Positions 9,601-17,873 are shown, numbered from the stretch's first letter. The stretch is DNA of 64,000 nucleotides from Dethiosulfatarculus sandiegensis (GCF_000931935.2 NZ_AZAC01000078.1:62001-126000), one strand, 5' to 3'. Notes: generated from the sequence alone by a model not told the origin. Numbers and translations are program-made.

Positions 9601-10562
9601 TGGCAAGGCCCAGAATGGATGTAACCCCACGCATCTCCGGCATCTTCAGAGACGCTTTTCCCAACCTGGTGGAGCTGATCGACCAGGGGGTGCGCATGGT
9701 GGCGGCGTTAAAGGAAGACCCCGGCTCCAATTTCCTGAGAGGGCATGTGCAAGAGGACATGGCCCACTTCAAAAACCAGGGCATGAAAAGTGAAGACGCC
9801 TTTCGCCAGGCCACCTTGCGCCTTTTCGGGGCCCCGCCCGGGGCCTATGGGGCGGGCGTGGCCGATGTAATTGAAGCCAAAAACTGGAAAGACGTAAACG
9901 ACCTGGGAAAGGTGTTTCTGACCTGGTCCTCTCATGCCTATGGTCAGGGGGTGAAGGGCCAAAAACAGGAAGAGACCTACAAAAGACTGCTTGGCCGCAT
10001 GGACGTAACCCTGAAAAACGAAGACAGCAGGGAATACGACATGATGTCATGTACGGATTTTTACAGTTACCACGGAGGCTTGATCGCCGCGGTCCGTTCC
10101 GTAAGGGGGCAGGCGCCTACATCCTTTGCAGGCGACAGCTCGGATCCGGACCGGGTCAAGGTGCGCACTGCGGCCGAAGAGGCCAAGCATATCTTCCGCT
10201 CCCGCCTTTTAAACCCCAAGTGGATCCAAGGGCTTATGCGCCACGGTTACAAGGGGGCCGGGGATATTTCCAAGGCGGTGGATGTGGCCTTTGGCTGGGA
10301 CGCCACCAGCGATGTGGTTGAAGACTACATGTACGAACGCCTGGCGCAAAGGGTGGCCTTTGATCCCCAGATCAGGGAATGGATGAACCAGGTCAACCCG
10401 GCCGCGCTTTTCAACATAGCCGAAAAACTCCTCGAGGCCATTAAAAGAGGCATGTGGAAGGCCAAACGGGAGACAGAGGAACAGCTGACCCAAATCTACC
10501 TTGAAGCCGAGGGAGAGGTGGAGCAATCCACCGCCCCCCAAGGCGATGGAGATATAAAATGA
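6690..10562 (+). CDS. cobN: CobN-like cobaltochelatase large subunit
   Basis: About 1,290 residues of the CobN/ChlH/BchH chelatase family, the porphyrin- or corrin-binding subunit that inserts metal. The core shows HIGKHGSLEWLPGKG, the block around NDPGEGTQAKRR, and DVTPRISGIFRDAFPNLVE. ATG at 6690 is preferred; a TTG two codons upstream (6684) is also open. The AAA+ partners CobS/CobT or ChlI/ChlD are not encoded nearby. Its stop overlaps the next start (ATGA). In a riboswitch-controlled uptake operon it may act on an imported corrinoid instead of serving the aerobic biosynthetic pathway. That role is inference. Confidence 0.9.
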   Translation: MENQNYKRLDQQNQAAGLISFGDGHDLFKLVFFSTTSNELANFKKALQAVSANGLEIDMKAFTKFQLGDRKSQKAFVDQALKADAVVITLMGGGASCPAWDYFIPALSRARQSGQAPYFHLQPTGGNQEVWELALKHSDGMENGQWQELNSYFRHGGAENAAGFFLSLANLLTNESYELPPVWTPPTEGIYHPDWPGSPDLKTYLKALDPAKPLIGIWFYQNLWVNNALDHINALIRSIEQKGGQALAVFHYRFKDRVVGNQGADQVIRKFFQKDGQTIIQALLSPMMFSLGMASPEYMGLMEELGVPVIQAVTTMQPREEWQKSLQGLTAVDVTMSLAQPEFDGHLISAPVAAKEQTEKDPVTGAVPARYIPIPDRVDQAVSLALNWAALRQKPNSQKKVAIIFHHYPPRNDRIGCAAGLDSFASVHNLLLAMAEKGYRLEQTYSDGQELAEQVLKGMTTDRRFLGPREMAQKAAAQVEESDYQPWHEALPAKNQRQMTGDWGPMPGELYVEKEKILIPGVINGNVFISMQPPRGFLEQIDKIYHDPLLSPPHHYLAFYRYIKHIFQADVVLHIGKHGSLEWLPGKGTGLSAECYPELSIMDLPNVYPYIINDPGEGTQAKRRSGACIIDHMTPVMVNADLYEDLAQVENLVHEYNQARIEDPAKLKLLRPMILKAVKEADLDRELGLDPERDPEKNPNEFEHLLEELHEYLGDCADTMINDGLHTLGQAPQGEALVNCLAQLTRLDNGGSPSLRRSIIEARGHDYDRLLEKAGAVITKDGQTGQDLIQKSQDLSLEMLSALAQSGYDRDQIERIVTKTLGSEDPNTCRALYFALDQALPRLKSISREITATLMAMEGRHVAAGPSGAPSRGQVDVLPTGRNFYSVDPRKIPSPAAYKVGSALGQALLERHYKEQGRYPENIGIILWASPTMRSKGDDVAEILWLMGLKPVWQRGSGNVSGLEVIPLKELARPRMDVTPRISGIFRDAFPNLVELIDQGVRMVAALKEDPGSNFLRGHVQEDMAHFKNQGMKSEDAFRQATLRLFGAPPGAYGAGVADVIEAKNWKDVNDLGKVFLTWSSHAYGQGVKGQKQEETYKRLLGRMDVTLKNEDSREYDMMSCTDFYSYHGGLIAAVRSVRGQAPTSFAGDSSDPDRVKVRTAAEEAKHIFRSRLLNPKWIQGLMRHGYKGAGDISKAVDVAFGWDATSDVVEDYMYERLAQRVAFDPQIREWMNQVNPAALFNIAEKLLEAIKRGMWKAKRETEEQLTQIYLEAEGEVEQSTAPQGDGDIK

Positions 10563-11332
10563 ACCCTCTCACTGTCTGGGTGGGACTTCTTTATCAGGCA
10601 GGGGCCCTTTTGTACCTGCTGGCCGCGGTTGCCAGGCTCCTTAAAGGCAAAGTGACCAGCCTGGTTGTCCTTTGCCTGGGTCTTTTGGCCAACCTGGGGT
10701 CCATAGGGCTTAAGCTCTATCTTTCCTGGCCCATGCAATCCCCTTATCAGGAGCCCTTCTGGCTGCCCGCGGCCCTGGCCCTTCTCACCCTGGGATTTGC
10801 CCGCAAAGGGCATGATTTCGCTGCCAAATCAATGGTATTTGTAGCCGCTATCCTGGCTCTGGCAGGGGCCTTGTTTCCTAATGACTGCTACCTGCCTTTT
10901 CCCCGTTCCAACAGCATCTTAGCCCACCTCTTCCTGCCCATGAGCGTTTTGGGCAAAGCCCTTTTCTATGCGGCCGGCGCCCAAGCGCTCATGTTCCTAC
11001 TGGGGTACGGGCAAAAAACCGGTGAACAGAAAACCAAGCCGATTTTCAACCGGCTCATGGTCTGGGGGTTTGTGATTTTCACCTTAAGCCTTTTCCTGGC
11101 CGAGGCCTGGTCCTATCTCGGCTGGGCCAGCCCCGTGATCTGGAACAACGCCACCATGACCTCAACCATGGCGGTCTGGTTTTATTACGGATGCTATTTA
11201 CACCTCTATCTGCTGCGCGCCTGGCCAATGCGGCGCAGGGCCTGGTTTGCGGTGGCCGGGCTGCCCCTCTTGATAGTCTTCACCCTTTTACCCGAAATCG
11301 GCGGGTTCAAGTGGCCGGAGTGGTTGGCATGA
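10559..11332 (+). CDS. CcsA-like cytochrome c assembly membrane protein
   Basis: A 257-residue polytopic membrane protein with about eight hydrophobic segments, related to the CcsA/ResC family that handles haem in system II cytochrome c maturation. The segment AEAWSYLGWASPVIW corresponds to the tryptophan-rich WWD region, but the usual WSWDPKETW is only partly kept (GWASPVIW). It overlaps cobN upstream and the ResB-like gene downstream by ATGA junctions. Finding this pair inside a cobalamin-regulated operon suggests a tetrapyrrole-related membrane step instead of, or besides, cytochrome maturation. Confidence 0.75.
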   Translation: MNPLTVWVGLLYQAGALLYLLAAVARLLKGKVTSLVVLCLGLLANLGSIGLKLYLSWPMQSPYQEPFWLPAALALLTLGFARKGHDFAAKSMVFVAAILALAGALFPNDCYLPFPRSNSILAHLFLPMSVLGKALFYAAGAQALMFLLGYGQKTGEQKTKPIFNRLMVWGFVIFTLSLFLAEAWSYLGWASPVIWNNATMTSTMAVWFYYGCYLHLYLLRAWPMRRRAWFAVAGLPLLIVFTLLPEIGGFKWPEWLA

Positions 11333-12156
11333 AATTATTGAAAACCCTTTGGATTTTTTTCGGAAAGGCAAGCCTGAGCATCTGGGTGCTGCTCTCCCTG
11401 GTGGTGGTCTTGTGCTGCGGGTACTACCTGTTTGAGGCCGCTCCCACTATTTACGCCCCCTTGAACCGGCTTCTGCTCTGGGACTGGATTGTCTCCTATG
11501 GCCTGCACAACCTGGAGAACACCTGGTGGTTTTTCTGCTTTTTAGTGCTTTTGGGGCTCCTGGTGACAAACACGGTTGTCTGCACCTGGCAAAAGGTGGT
11601 TGCCCTGGCTAAAAGGCGCAAAAACGGCTCTTCCTTGGATTACTGGCTCAGGTTCTCTCCCCATATCATGCACCTGGCCTTTATCATCATCCTGGCCTCC
11701 CATCTGGTGACCTATGTTTTCGGGTTAAACGCCCAAAACAACCTGGTGCTTCTGAATAAAGAAATCACCCTGCCCGACTCCCAGATCAGGCTCAGGCTGG
11801 ACGGCATTGAATCAACCTTTTACCAGGGTGAACGCCTGGCCTTTTTCAAGGGCCGAGCCCTTTCTCAAAATATTTCCCTAAGCCTGATAGGCCCGGACGG
11901 CACTGTCACCCAAAAGAGCCTGGCCATAAACAGCCCTATCTGGCATCAGGGTTACAGCATTCACTTGAAGAGCTATTACCCCAAGGCCAAATCCACCATG
12001 CAAAGAAGGAATTACGCCAATCTGATCATAAAAAGAGACCCCGGCGTGAAAACTTTTTTCTTCGGCACCTTTGTATTTGCCTTTGGTTTATTGGCCTACC
12101 TGTGGCAGGCGCTGAGGCAGCATAAAGAGCGCGCCATGCGGGAGATGCAAAAATGA
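11329..12156 (+). CDS. ResB-like membrane protein
   Basis: A 275-residue protein of the ResB/Ccs1 type. Transmembrane segments lie near residues 14-36, 60-82, 107-127 and 245-262, with a periplasmic domain between the last two. FSPHIMHLAFIIILASHLV carries conserved-looking histidines, and NSPIWHQGYSIHLKSY matches ResB-like C-terminal regions. The ATG at 11329 overlaps the CcsA-like stop, which makes it the chosen start even though the frame is open further upstream. It is shorter than typical ResB (450 or more residues), as in many delta-proteobacterial versions. It is translationally coupled to the binding-protein gene. Confidence 0.78.
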   Translation: MKLLKTLWIFFGKASLSIWVLLSLVVVLCCGYYLFEAAPTIYAPLNRLLLWDWIVSYGLHNLENTWWFFCFLVLLGLLVTNTVVCTWQKVVALAKRRKNGSSLDYWLRFSPHIMHLAFIIILASHLVTYVFGLNAQNNLVLLNKEITLPDSQIRLRLDGIESTFYQGERLAFFKGRALSQNISLSLIGPDGTVTQKSLAINSPIWHQGYSIHLKSYYPKAKSTMQRRNYANLIIKRDPGVKTFFFGTFVFAFGLLAYLWQALRQHKERAMREMQK

Positions 12157-13301
12157 AAACCTTTCTTTCCACTAAGCAGCAACAAAGCAGACCGGACAGG
12201 TTACCGGGCAAAAAAAACGGCTTTTCTCCGCTCTTTAAAAGCATATACCTGTTTGGCGCCTTCCTTTTTCTCTCTTTTATTTTGGCCTGCCCAGCCTTGG
12301 CCAATTTCGAGGCCATCGGCCCCTTTAGTGTGGATTCCAGGCCTGATAAAACCTATGTGGTTACGGACGGCATAGGCAGAAACCTCTACCTGGTTCCACG
12401 GGGGCAAAAACCTCCTGCCGGGGTTAATCCCGCCCATGTAGTCAGAATCCCGGTCAAAAGTGTTGCCACAGACTCCAAAAGGGACACCTCCCTTTTCGTG
12501 GCCCTGGGGACCATAGACGCGGTAAAGGCCGTGGTGGGAAAACCCAAGGACTGGACCATCGAAAAGATCAAAAAGGGCCTTCAAGACGGTTCCGTAGTCT
12601 CCCTTGGCCTGAGCCACGGACTGGACTATGAACGCCTGGCCAAGGCCAGGCCTGATGTGTTCTTCACCTGGGATGAATCCCTGGTTCCCATAATGGAGGA
12701 ATTCGGCATTCCCACGGTTATCACCAACACAGACACAGCCCGGGATCTGGACACCCAGATCCGCTTTGTTTATTTTCTGGCCCCCTTTTTCAATGAATTT
12801 AAAAAGGCGGATCAATATGTGGCCCGGGTTTACAAGGCCTTGGAGGATATCAAGGCCAAAACCGCTAACGTAAAGAAAAAACCGACAGTTATCTGGGGAG
12901 ATGTTTATTCCAAACGGGTTTTGGTGGAGCCGGGCAACTCATGGGCCGCCCAGATTGTGGAGGCCTCGGGCGGGGAGTACCTGTTCAGCGATGTCTCCGG
13001 CGACACCTGACTTGAAATCGCACTGGAGAGGTTCTTCTCCAGCGGAAGCAAGGCCCAGATCATGATCACTTATCGCACTCCCAGACTGGGCATGGCCACC
13101 AAGGCCAGAATGAAGGCAACCAACCCGACAATTGCATCCATAAGGCCCCTGAACCAAGGCAAGGTGTTTTTTCCCCTTAAACACTACAGTCAGGCGGCCG
13201 ACCGCCTGGACGAAATCCTCACCGATCTGGCAGCGATTATTCACCCGGAGCTGTATCCGGATTACAAACTGCGGCATTTTGCGGAAATGCCCGGAGAATA
13301 G
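12153..13301 (+). CDS. ABC substrate-binding protein (BtuF/FecB type) with in-frame UGA: selenoprotein or nonsense mutant
   Basis: A periplasmic binding protein for corrinoid, haem or a metal chelate. Signal segment near residues 30-50. The frame meets TGA at 13008-13010 (codon 286) and then continues in the same frame for 96 sense codons to TAG at 13299-13301. The continuation encodes a normal-looking C-terminal lobe (FFPLKHYSQAADRLDEILTD, HPELYPDYKLRHF), so the full product would be about 382 residues. Nineteen nucleotides after the TGA stands a 7-bp hairpin with a GG-starting loop, like a bacterial SECIS. Nonsense mutation or sequencing error is the alternative. It overlaps the ResB-like gene by ATGA and lies 3 bp before the permease. 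Confidence 0.8.
13023..13042 (+). promoter_or_regulatory. SECIS-like hairpin after in-frame UGA
   Basis: CTGGAGA (13023-13029) pairs perfectly with TCTCCAG (13036-13042). The 6-nt apical loop is GGTTCT. The loop begins 20 nt after the UGA, inside the 16-37 nt range I recall for bacterial SECIS elements, and it starts with the G usually required for SelB binding. It is also plain coding sequence, so chance cannot be excluded. Confidence 0.45.
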
Positions 13302-13304
13302 CCT

Positions 13305-14330
13305 ATGAACCCCAAAATGCCCGCAGAAAAAAGGGCGCTGTACGTTTTGCCCCTTTTAGCCCTTTTTTGCGTGTTGATATTCTGGCTAAGCCTGAATATG
13401 GGCACAGTGACCAGCCGGGCCGCCGTAGTCTGGAAAGTGCTATGGGGTGTTGAAAGCGGCGGCAGCCTGGATTTCATCATCAAAAACATCCGCCTGCCCA
13501 GGGCGCTGGCCTCGTTAAGCGGCGGGGCCATGTTGGCGGTCAGCGGGCTTTTACTTCAGGTCTACTTCAGAAACCCCATTGTGGGCCCCTTTGTATTAGG
13601 CATCTCCTCGGGAGCCACCCTGATGGTTTCTTTGGTAATGCTCACCACAGTGGCCGTGGGCATGGTGGGAGTGGTCCCCTTTCTCACTCCGGTGGCGGCC
13701 TTTGCCGGAGCCCTGGGCGCCATGTCCCTGGTGATGATGGTGGCAGCCAAGGTAAGGCAAGGGGTGACCCTTTTGATAGCCGGCATCATGATCGGCTATT
13801 TAACCGGCGCGGTAACCAGCCTTTTGATCACCTTTGCCGAGGCCGAACGCATCAAGAACTTCAACCTCTGGCAGCTCGGCAGTTTCAGCGGGTACACCTG
13901 GACCGAACTTGCGGTGATGCTCTCCCTGGGCTTTGTGCTGCTTATCATTGTCTACGGTTTAAGCAAACAGTTGAATGCGTTTCTTTTGGGTGAAGACTAC
14001 GCTGCCACCATGGGGGTGAATATCAGGCGTTTTCGCCTGCTTCTGGTCCTGGTCTCCTGCGGCCTATCCTCTGTGGTGACGGCCACGGCCGGACCGGTGG
14101 CCTTTGTGGGCCTGGCTGTGCCCCACATGGCCAGGCTGGCCCTGTCCACCAGCGACAATCGGCTTCTCATACCGGCTACCGCCCTGATCGGGGCCTTGGT
14201 CTGCGGATTCTGTGACATCATAGCCAGGACCATCTTCGCACCGGTGGAAGCGCCCTTAAGCGCCATCACCTCGTTTTTCGGTGCGCCGGTGGTCATTTTC
14301 CTTCTCTTGAAAAACAAGGCAAGACAATGA
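13305..14330 (+). CDS. FecCD/BtuC-family ABC permease
   Basis: A 341-residue inner-membrane permease of the iron-siderophore/B12 uptake family with about ten hydrophobic segments. Family landmarks are IRLPRALASLSGGAMLAVSGLLLQ near residue 64, GISSGA, LLGEDYAATMGVN, and VGLAVPHMAR near residue 262. It starts 3 bp after the binding-protein gene and overlaps the ATPase gene (ATGA). It should form the BtuC2D2-like channel for whatever the operon imports. Confidence 0.93.
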   Translation: MNPKMPAEKRALYVLPLLALFCVLIFWLSLNMGTVTSRAAVVWKVLWGVESGGSLDFIIKNIRLPRALASLSGGAMLAVSGLLLQVYFRNPIVGPFVLGISSGATLMVSLVMLTTVAVGMVGVVPFLTPVAAFAGALGAMSLVMMVAAKVRQGVTLLIAGIMIGYLTGAVTSLLITFAEAERIKNFNLWQLGSFSGYTWTELAVMLSLGFVLLIIVYGLSKQLNAFLLGEDYAATMGVNIRRFRLLLVLVSCGLSSVVTATAGPVAFVGLAVPHMARLALSTSDNRLLIPATALIGALVCGFCDIIARTIFAPVEAPLSAITSFFGAPVVIFLLLKNKARQ

Positions 14331-15580
14331 AACACAGAACGGAAAGCAGAACCATCCTGGAGCTTGAAAAGCTCTCTGTGGGCTATGGCAGGAAAATAGT
14401 TTTATCCGAGGTGAATTTCAGTCTGGAAGAGGGCCGTTTCCTCTCCCTTCTGGGTCCCAACGGGGCAGGCAAGACCACGCTCTTACGCACCTTGACCGGG
14501 CTGCAGCCCGCTCTTTCGGGCCGGGTTCTTATCCTGGGACAAGACCTGGCCCGCATGAACCGGGCCAAGCTGGCCCGCATCCAGGCAGTTGTCCTGACCG
14601 ACCGCCTCACCCCCGGGCTTTTGACCGCCTATGAAGTCACCGCCCTGGGGCGCTATCCCCACACGGGGTTCCTCGGCAAATTGGGACCGGATGATCACCA
14701 GGCAGTCAGCCGGGCCCTTGAGATGGTTGAAGCCAAGGGCCTGGCCGAACGTTTTTTCCAAAGGCTCTCGGACGGTGAAAAGCAAAAAATAATCCTGGCC
14801 AGGGCCCTGGCCCAGGAGCCTAAACTCATTCTTCTGGATGAGCCCACAGTGCACCTGGACCTGAAACACCGCCTGGAGGTCATATCCATCCTGCGCAACC
14901 TGTGCCGGGATCTGGGCATAACGGTCGTGGCCTCCTTGCATGACGTGGACATGGCCTCCCGTCTTTCAGATCAGGTGGCCCTGATCGCAGAGGGCGGCCT
15001 GGCCGACTTCGGCCCGCCCGAACTGGTCTTGAACGACAGCTCAGTCGCCCGGCTTTACAAGCTGGAAGGCGCACGCTATGACAGCCGCCTGGGGGTTATG
15101 GAGCTTGAGAACCAGGGCAAAAGGGGCCCGGTTTTTGTAGTGCCCGGCGGAGGTTCGGCCACCTCACTTTTAAGACTTCTGCATAAAAGAGGCTTCGCCC
15201 TGCTATGCGGAGTGGCCCATCAGGGGGATATGGATCATCACCTGGCTTCAGTTCTGGGAGCCCGGATGGTGAGTGTGCCCGCCTTTAGCCGGGCCTCGGA
15301 AAAGGATCTGGATAACTGCCTTGAATTAATGAATATGGCGGATGTGGTCATAGACAGTGGATTTGAACTGGGCATGGCCAACCAGGCCAACCGGGATCTT
15401 TTGATCAGGGCGCTCCAAAAAGGCAAACAGGTCTTTAGCCTGCGCTCGGACCATGAAGCAAAGGAAATGCTGGGCTCCTTAAGCGCCAACCTTGTCTGCT
15501 GCAAAAATGAACTTGATCTGGCCCGGGAAATTTCGGCCTATAATCACGCGCTTGTAATTCCCAAAAAACAAAGCGCATGA
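14327..15580 (+). CDS. BtuD/FecE-like ABC ATPase with C-terminal extension
   Basis: 417 residues. The N-terminal 255 or so form a FecE/BtuD-type ATPase: Walker A GPNGAGKT (43-50), signature LSDGEKQKIILARAL, and Walker B LILLDEP. The remaining 155 residues form a separate domain (VVPGGGSATSLLRLLHKRGF, VVIDSGFELG) that typical 250-residue uptake ATPases lack. Similar extended ATPases are known in some archaeal and anaerobe cobalamin importers, as far as I recall. It is the last gene of the seven-gene operon, and a strong hairpin follows. Confidence 0.9.
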   Translation: MKHRTESRTILELEKLSVGYGRKIVLSEVNFSLEEGRFLSLLGPNGAGKTTLLRTLTGLQPALSGRVLILGQDLARMNRAKLARIQAVVLTDRLTPGLLTAYEVTALGRYPHTGFLGKLGPDDHQAVSRALEMVEAKGLAERFFQRLSDGEKQKIILARALAQEPKLILLDEPTVHLDLKHRLEVISILRNLCRDLGITVVASLHDVDMASRLSDQVALIAEGGLADFGPPELVLNDSSVARLYKLEGARYDSRLGVMELENQGKRGPVFVVPGGGSATSLLRLLHKRGFALLCGVAHQGDMDHHLASVLGARMVSVPAFSRASEKDLDNCLELMNMADVVIDSGFELGMANQANRDLLIRALQKGKQVFSLRSDHEAKEMLGSLSANLVCCKNELDLAREISAYNHALVIPKKQSA

Positions 15581-15747
15581 CGCATCACCATGAGGCCACA
15601 GGCTGACAAGGTAAAAAGTAGGGGATGACTAGAAATATTCGGGCTGTTTTTTTTAGACCGGGTTAAATGCTGAAAGGCCTCATAAGAAGGCATAAGCACC
15701 CAAAATTCGAGAAACAAAATAACAAGCGATTTAAATACCTTGGTAAA

Positions 15748-15775
15748 GCTGCAAAGTGCTGTAAGCACTTGCAGC
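15748..15775. repeat. long hairpin in the intergenic region
   Basis: GCTGCAAAGTGCT (15748-15760) pairs with AGCACTTGCAGC (15764-15775) with one bulged A. It has no T tract on either side. It is probably an mRNA end-protecting or processing structure between the convergent genes. Confidence 0.5.
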
Positions 15776-15790
15776 CCTCACAGGCAACCC

Positions 15791-15826
15791 TGAAATAGGC
15801 CGGGCTTTTTGGCCCGGCCTATTTCA
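15791..15826. terminator. bidirectional terminator-type hairpin between convergent operons
   Basis: GAAATAGGCCGGGC (15792-15805) pairs perfectly with GCCCGGCCTATTTC (15812-15825) around a TTTTTG loop. It sits between the + strand ABC ATPase and the minus-strand TonB receptor. The very stable stem lacks a clear external T run. Confidence 0.7.
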
Positions 15827-15838
15827 TAGAAGAATCAA

Positions 15839-17815
15839 TTAAAGCAGATCAAAATTGATCTCGATACCGGCATAGACCCACATACCGGGATCAAGAACCT
15901 CGTACTGACTGGAGTACCCGGGAGTCATGTTGCCGTAGACCACCAGGTCTTCGTCAAACAGGTTATCCACTTTGAGCTTAAGCTTTAACCAGGAGTTGCA
16001 TTTATAGGAACCGGTGAGGTGGACATTCACATAGTCTTCCAGACCGCGCTCCCGATCAAACATCATGGCCGCGTTCAGCCCCAGGGCCAGGCGGTCGTTG
16101 TCAAAGTACACGCCCGGAGCCACCTGCCACTTGGGACCGGCTTGTTCACGCAGATCGTCTTCTTCTTCCCAGGGATCCGCGCCATAGCCGCCCAGGGTAA
16201 GTGTAACGTAGTCATGGACTTTAAGGTCAAAACTCCACTCTACGCCGCTGGTGCGGTATTTATCCATGTTCTGGGCATAATATCTGTCGTCGCTGTTATC
16301 CAGCACATAGCGGATTTTATCCTTGTAATCCATCAAGAACCCGCTGACGGTACCGCTTAAGCGACCGGTCTTGAACTTGTAACCCACTTCATAGGTCCAG
16401 CCGTATTCCGGGTCCAGTTCGGCGTTGCCTACAAAAGTTGCAGTCTCGGCATAGAGCTGGTTAAAGGTGGGAACCCGGAAGGCCCGGCCCACATTGGCAA
16501 AAAGTGAATTTTGCTTATTGATTTTGTAAACCGCCTGGAACTGGGGCACCGGTTCAAAGTAGTTGTCCGCGTCTTCTTCGGTGTTGATCACACCTTGGCC
16601 CCTGATTCCCAGACCAAGAATCAAGTCATTGAAAAGGGTTTTTTCCGCCTGCAGGAAAATAGAAGGCAGGTGACGGTCGTGATTCAGGTCGGACTGCTTG
16701 ATATAGTAGCCGGACCTGCTGGATCCCTTTACATCCTGTCTGGTCTCATCCTGCTTTTCATAGGTCCAGGTTCCGCCATACAGAAAAAGGGTGTTAAGGG
16801 CATAGGTGGAATGCTGCAAGTCAAGGCCGGTGGAGTAGCTCTTCTTTTTGTTCTCCTTGCCGGGCTTTTGAGCGTTTCCGTAGTAATCGTATTCCAGCTC
16901 CATGAAGTTGTAGTTGAAAAAGGCAGTGGCCTTGAGCCGGTCTTTTTCATAGGTGCCGGAAAGATAGTGGTGGTAAATGGTTTCGTCGGTTCTGGAGCTG
17001 CTGCTGGGCTTTTTCAAATACCTGGCCGCATACCCCGCGTCGGTGTAATTAAACATGTAGTTAAATACAAAGGGCTCGGAAGGCTGCACTGAAAACAGGG
17101 CCGCATATTTTTTGGGGTTAAAAAGATCACTATTGTAAGGGTTTGATTTCTTGTAATTTTGTTTAACATTCTCCAGGTCGTCATACTGCAGGTAACTGGC
17201 CCCGATCAGGATCTTTTCATTTCTGTACCAGGCCCCCGCATCCATAAACCCGTAGCTGCCGCCGGTGAGCTGGCCGCCCACCGCGGGTTTGCCCGGCCTT
17301 TTGGTGCGCATGTTGATAACGCCGGTCATGGCCCGTGAACCATACAGGGTGGAGTTGGACCCTTTGACGACCTCCATCCTCTCCAGGAAGATGGCCGGAA
17401 TCTGGTCCAGGTCATAGGACCCGGCAGTGGGCTCGATAATGGGGATGCTGTTCACCATGATCTGCTCGCCGCCTTTAATGCCGCGAATGCCGATCTCCCC
17501 ATTCATGCCTCCCTGGCTCACGCCTCCGGGGAACGAGGCGGAGAAGTTGATGCCACCGGTCCTCTGCAGAATCTCAAAGGCGTTGTTTCCGCCCTGCTCT
17601 TCAATATCCTTGGCTGTTATGACAGTGGTAAAGGAACCGGTATCCAAGTCTTCTGCCTGATAACGCTTGGCAGTGACGTTTACCGTATCCATCACCATTT
17701 GCCGGTCTTTGTCTTGTTTTAGGCCGTCTTTGCTTTTGGCCAGGGCCATACAGGTGGAATTCATCACTATAAGCGCGAAAAATACTCCCGTAATTCCGCA
17801 TACCGCTTTTCTCAC
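15839..17815 (-). CDS. TonB-dependent receptor, BtuB-like
   Basis: A 658-residue outer-membrane receptor. The chosen start is GTG at 17815, six nucleotides after GGAG; an ATG 44 codons upstream would put the signal peptide inside the protein. Signal peptide about residues 1-25. The plug shows ITAKDIEEQGGNNAFEILQR, IGIRG, and RMEVVKGSNSTLYGSRAMTG (a classic plug motif). The barrel ends in NFDLL, so the last residue is Leu instead of the usual Phe or Trp. It has its own promoter, cobalamin riboswitch and attenuator upstream, so B12 or another corrinoid is the likely ligand. Confidence 0.92.
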   Translation of the reverse strand: MRKAVCGITGVFFALIVMNSTCMALAKSKDGLKQDKDRQMVMDTVNVTAKRYQAEDLDTGSFTTVITAKDIEEQGGNNAFEILQRTGGINFSASFPGGVSQGGMNGEIGIRGIKGGEQIMVNSIPIIEPTAGSYDLDQIPAIFLERMEVVKGSNSTLYGSRAMTGVINMRTKRPGKPAVGGQLTGGSYGFMDAGAWYRNEKILIGASYLQYDDLENVKQNYKKSNPYNSDLFNPKKYAALFSVQPSEPFVFNYMFNYTDAGYAARYLKKPSSSSRTDETIYHHYLSGTYEKDRLKATAFFNYNFMELEYDYYGNAQKPGKENKKKSYSTGLDLQHSTYALNTLFLYGGTWTYEKQDETRQDVKGSSRSGYYIKQSDLNHDRHLPSIFLQAEKTLFNDLILGLGIRGQGVINTEEDADNYFEPVPQFQAVYKINKQNSLFANVGRAFRVPTFNQLYAETATFVGNAELDPEYGWTYEVGYKFKTGRLSGTVSGFLMDYKDKIRYVLDNSDDRYYAQNMDKYRTSGVEWSFDLKVHDYVTLTLGGYGADPWEEEDDLREQAGPKWQVAPGVYFDNDRLALGLNAAMMFDRERGLEDYVNVHLTGSYKCNSWLKLKLKVDNLFDEDLVVYGNMTPGYSSQYEVLDPGMWVYAGIEINFDLL

Positions 17816-17873
17816 GTTCAGCTCCTTTTCCTCTTTTAGCGTATTTTTTAAGGCGCACACGTGAGCACGGCGG

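Noticed and set aside
12153-13010. Binding-protein gene taken as a complete 285-residue protein, and 13062-13301 as a separate small gene
   Set aside because: The two parts are in the same frame, separated only by TGA and an uninterrupted coding stretch. The second part has no ribosome binding site and encodes the expected C-terminal lobe.
16511-17092. 193-codon + strand open frame antisense to the TonB receptor
   Set aside because: Hydrophobic low-complexity shadow of a clear receptor gene.
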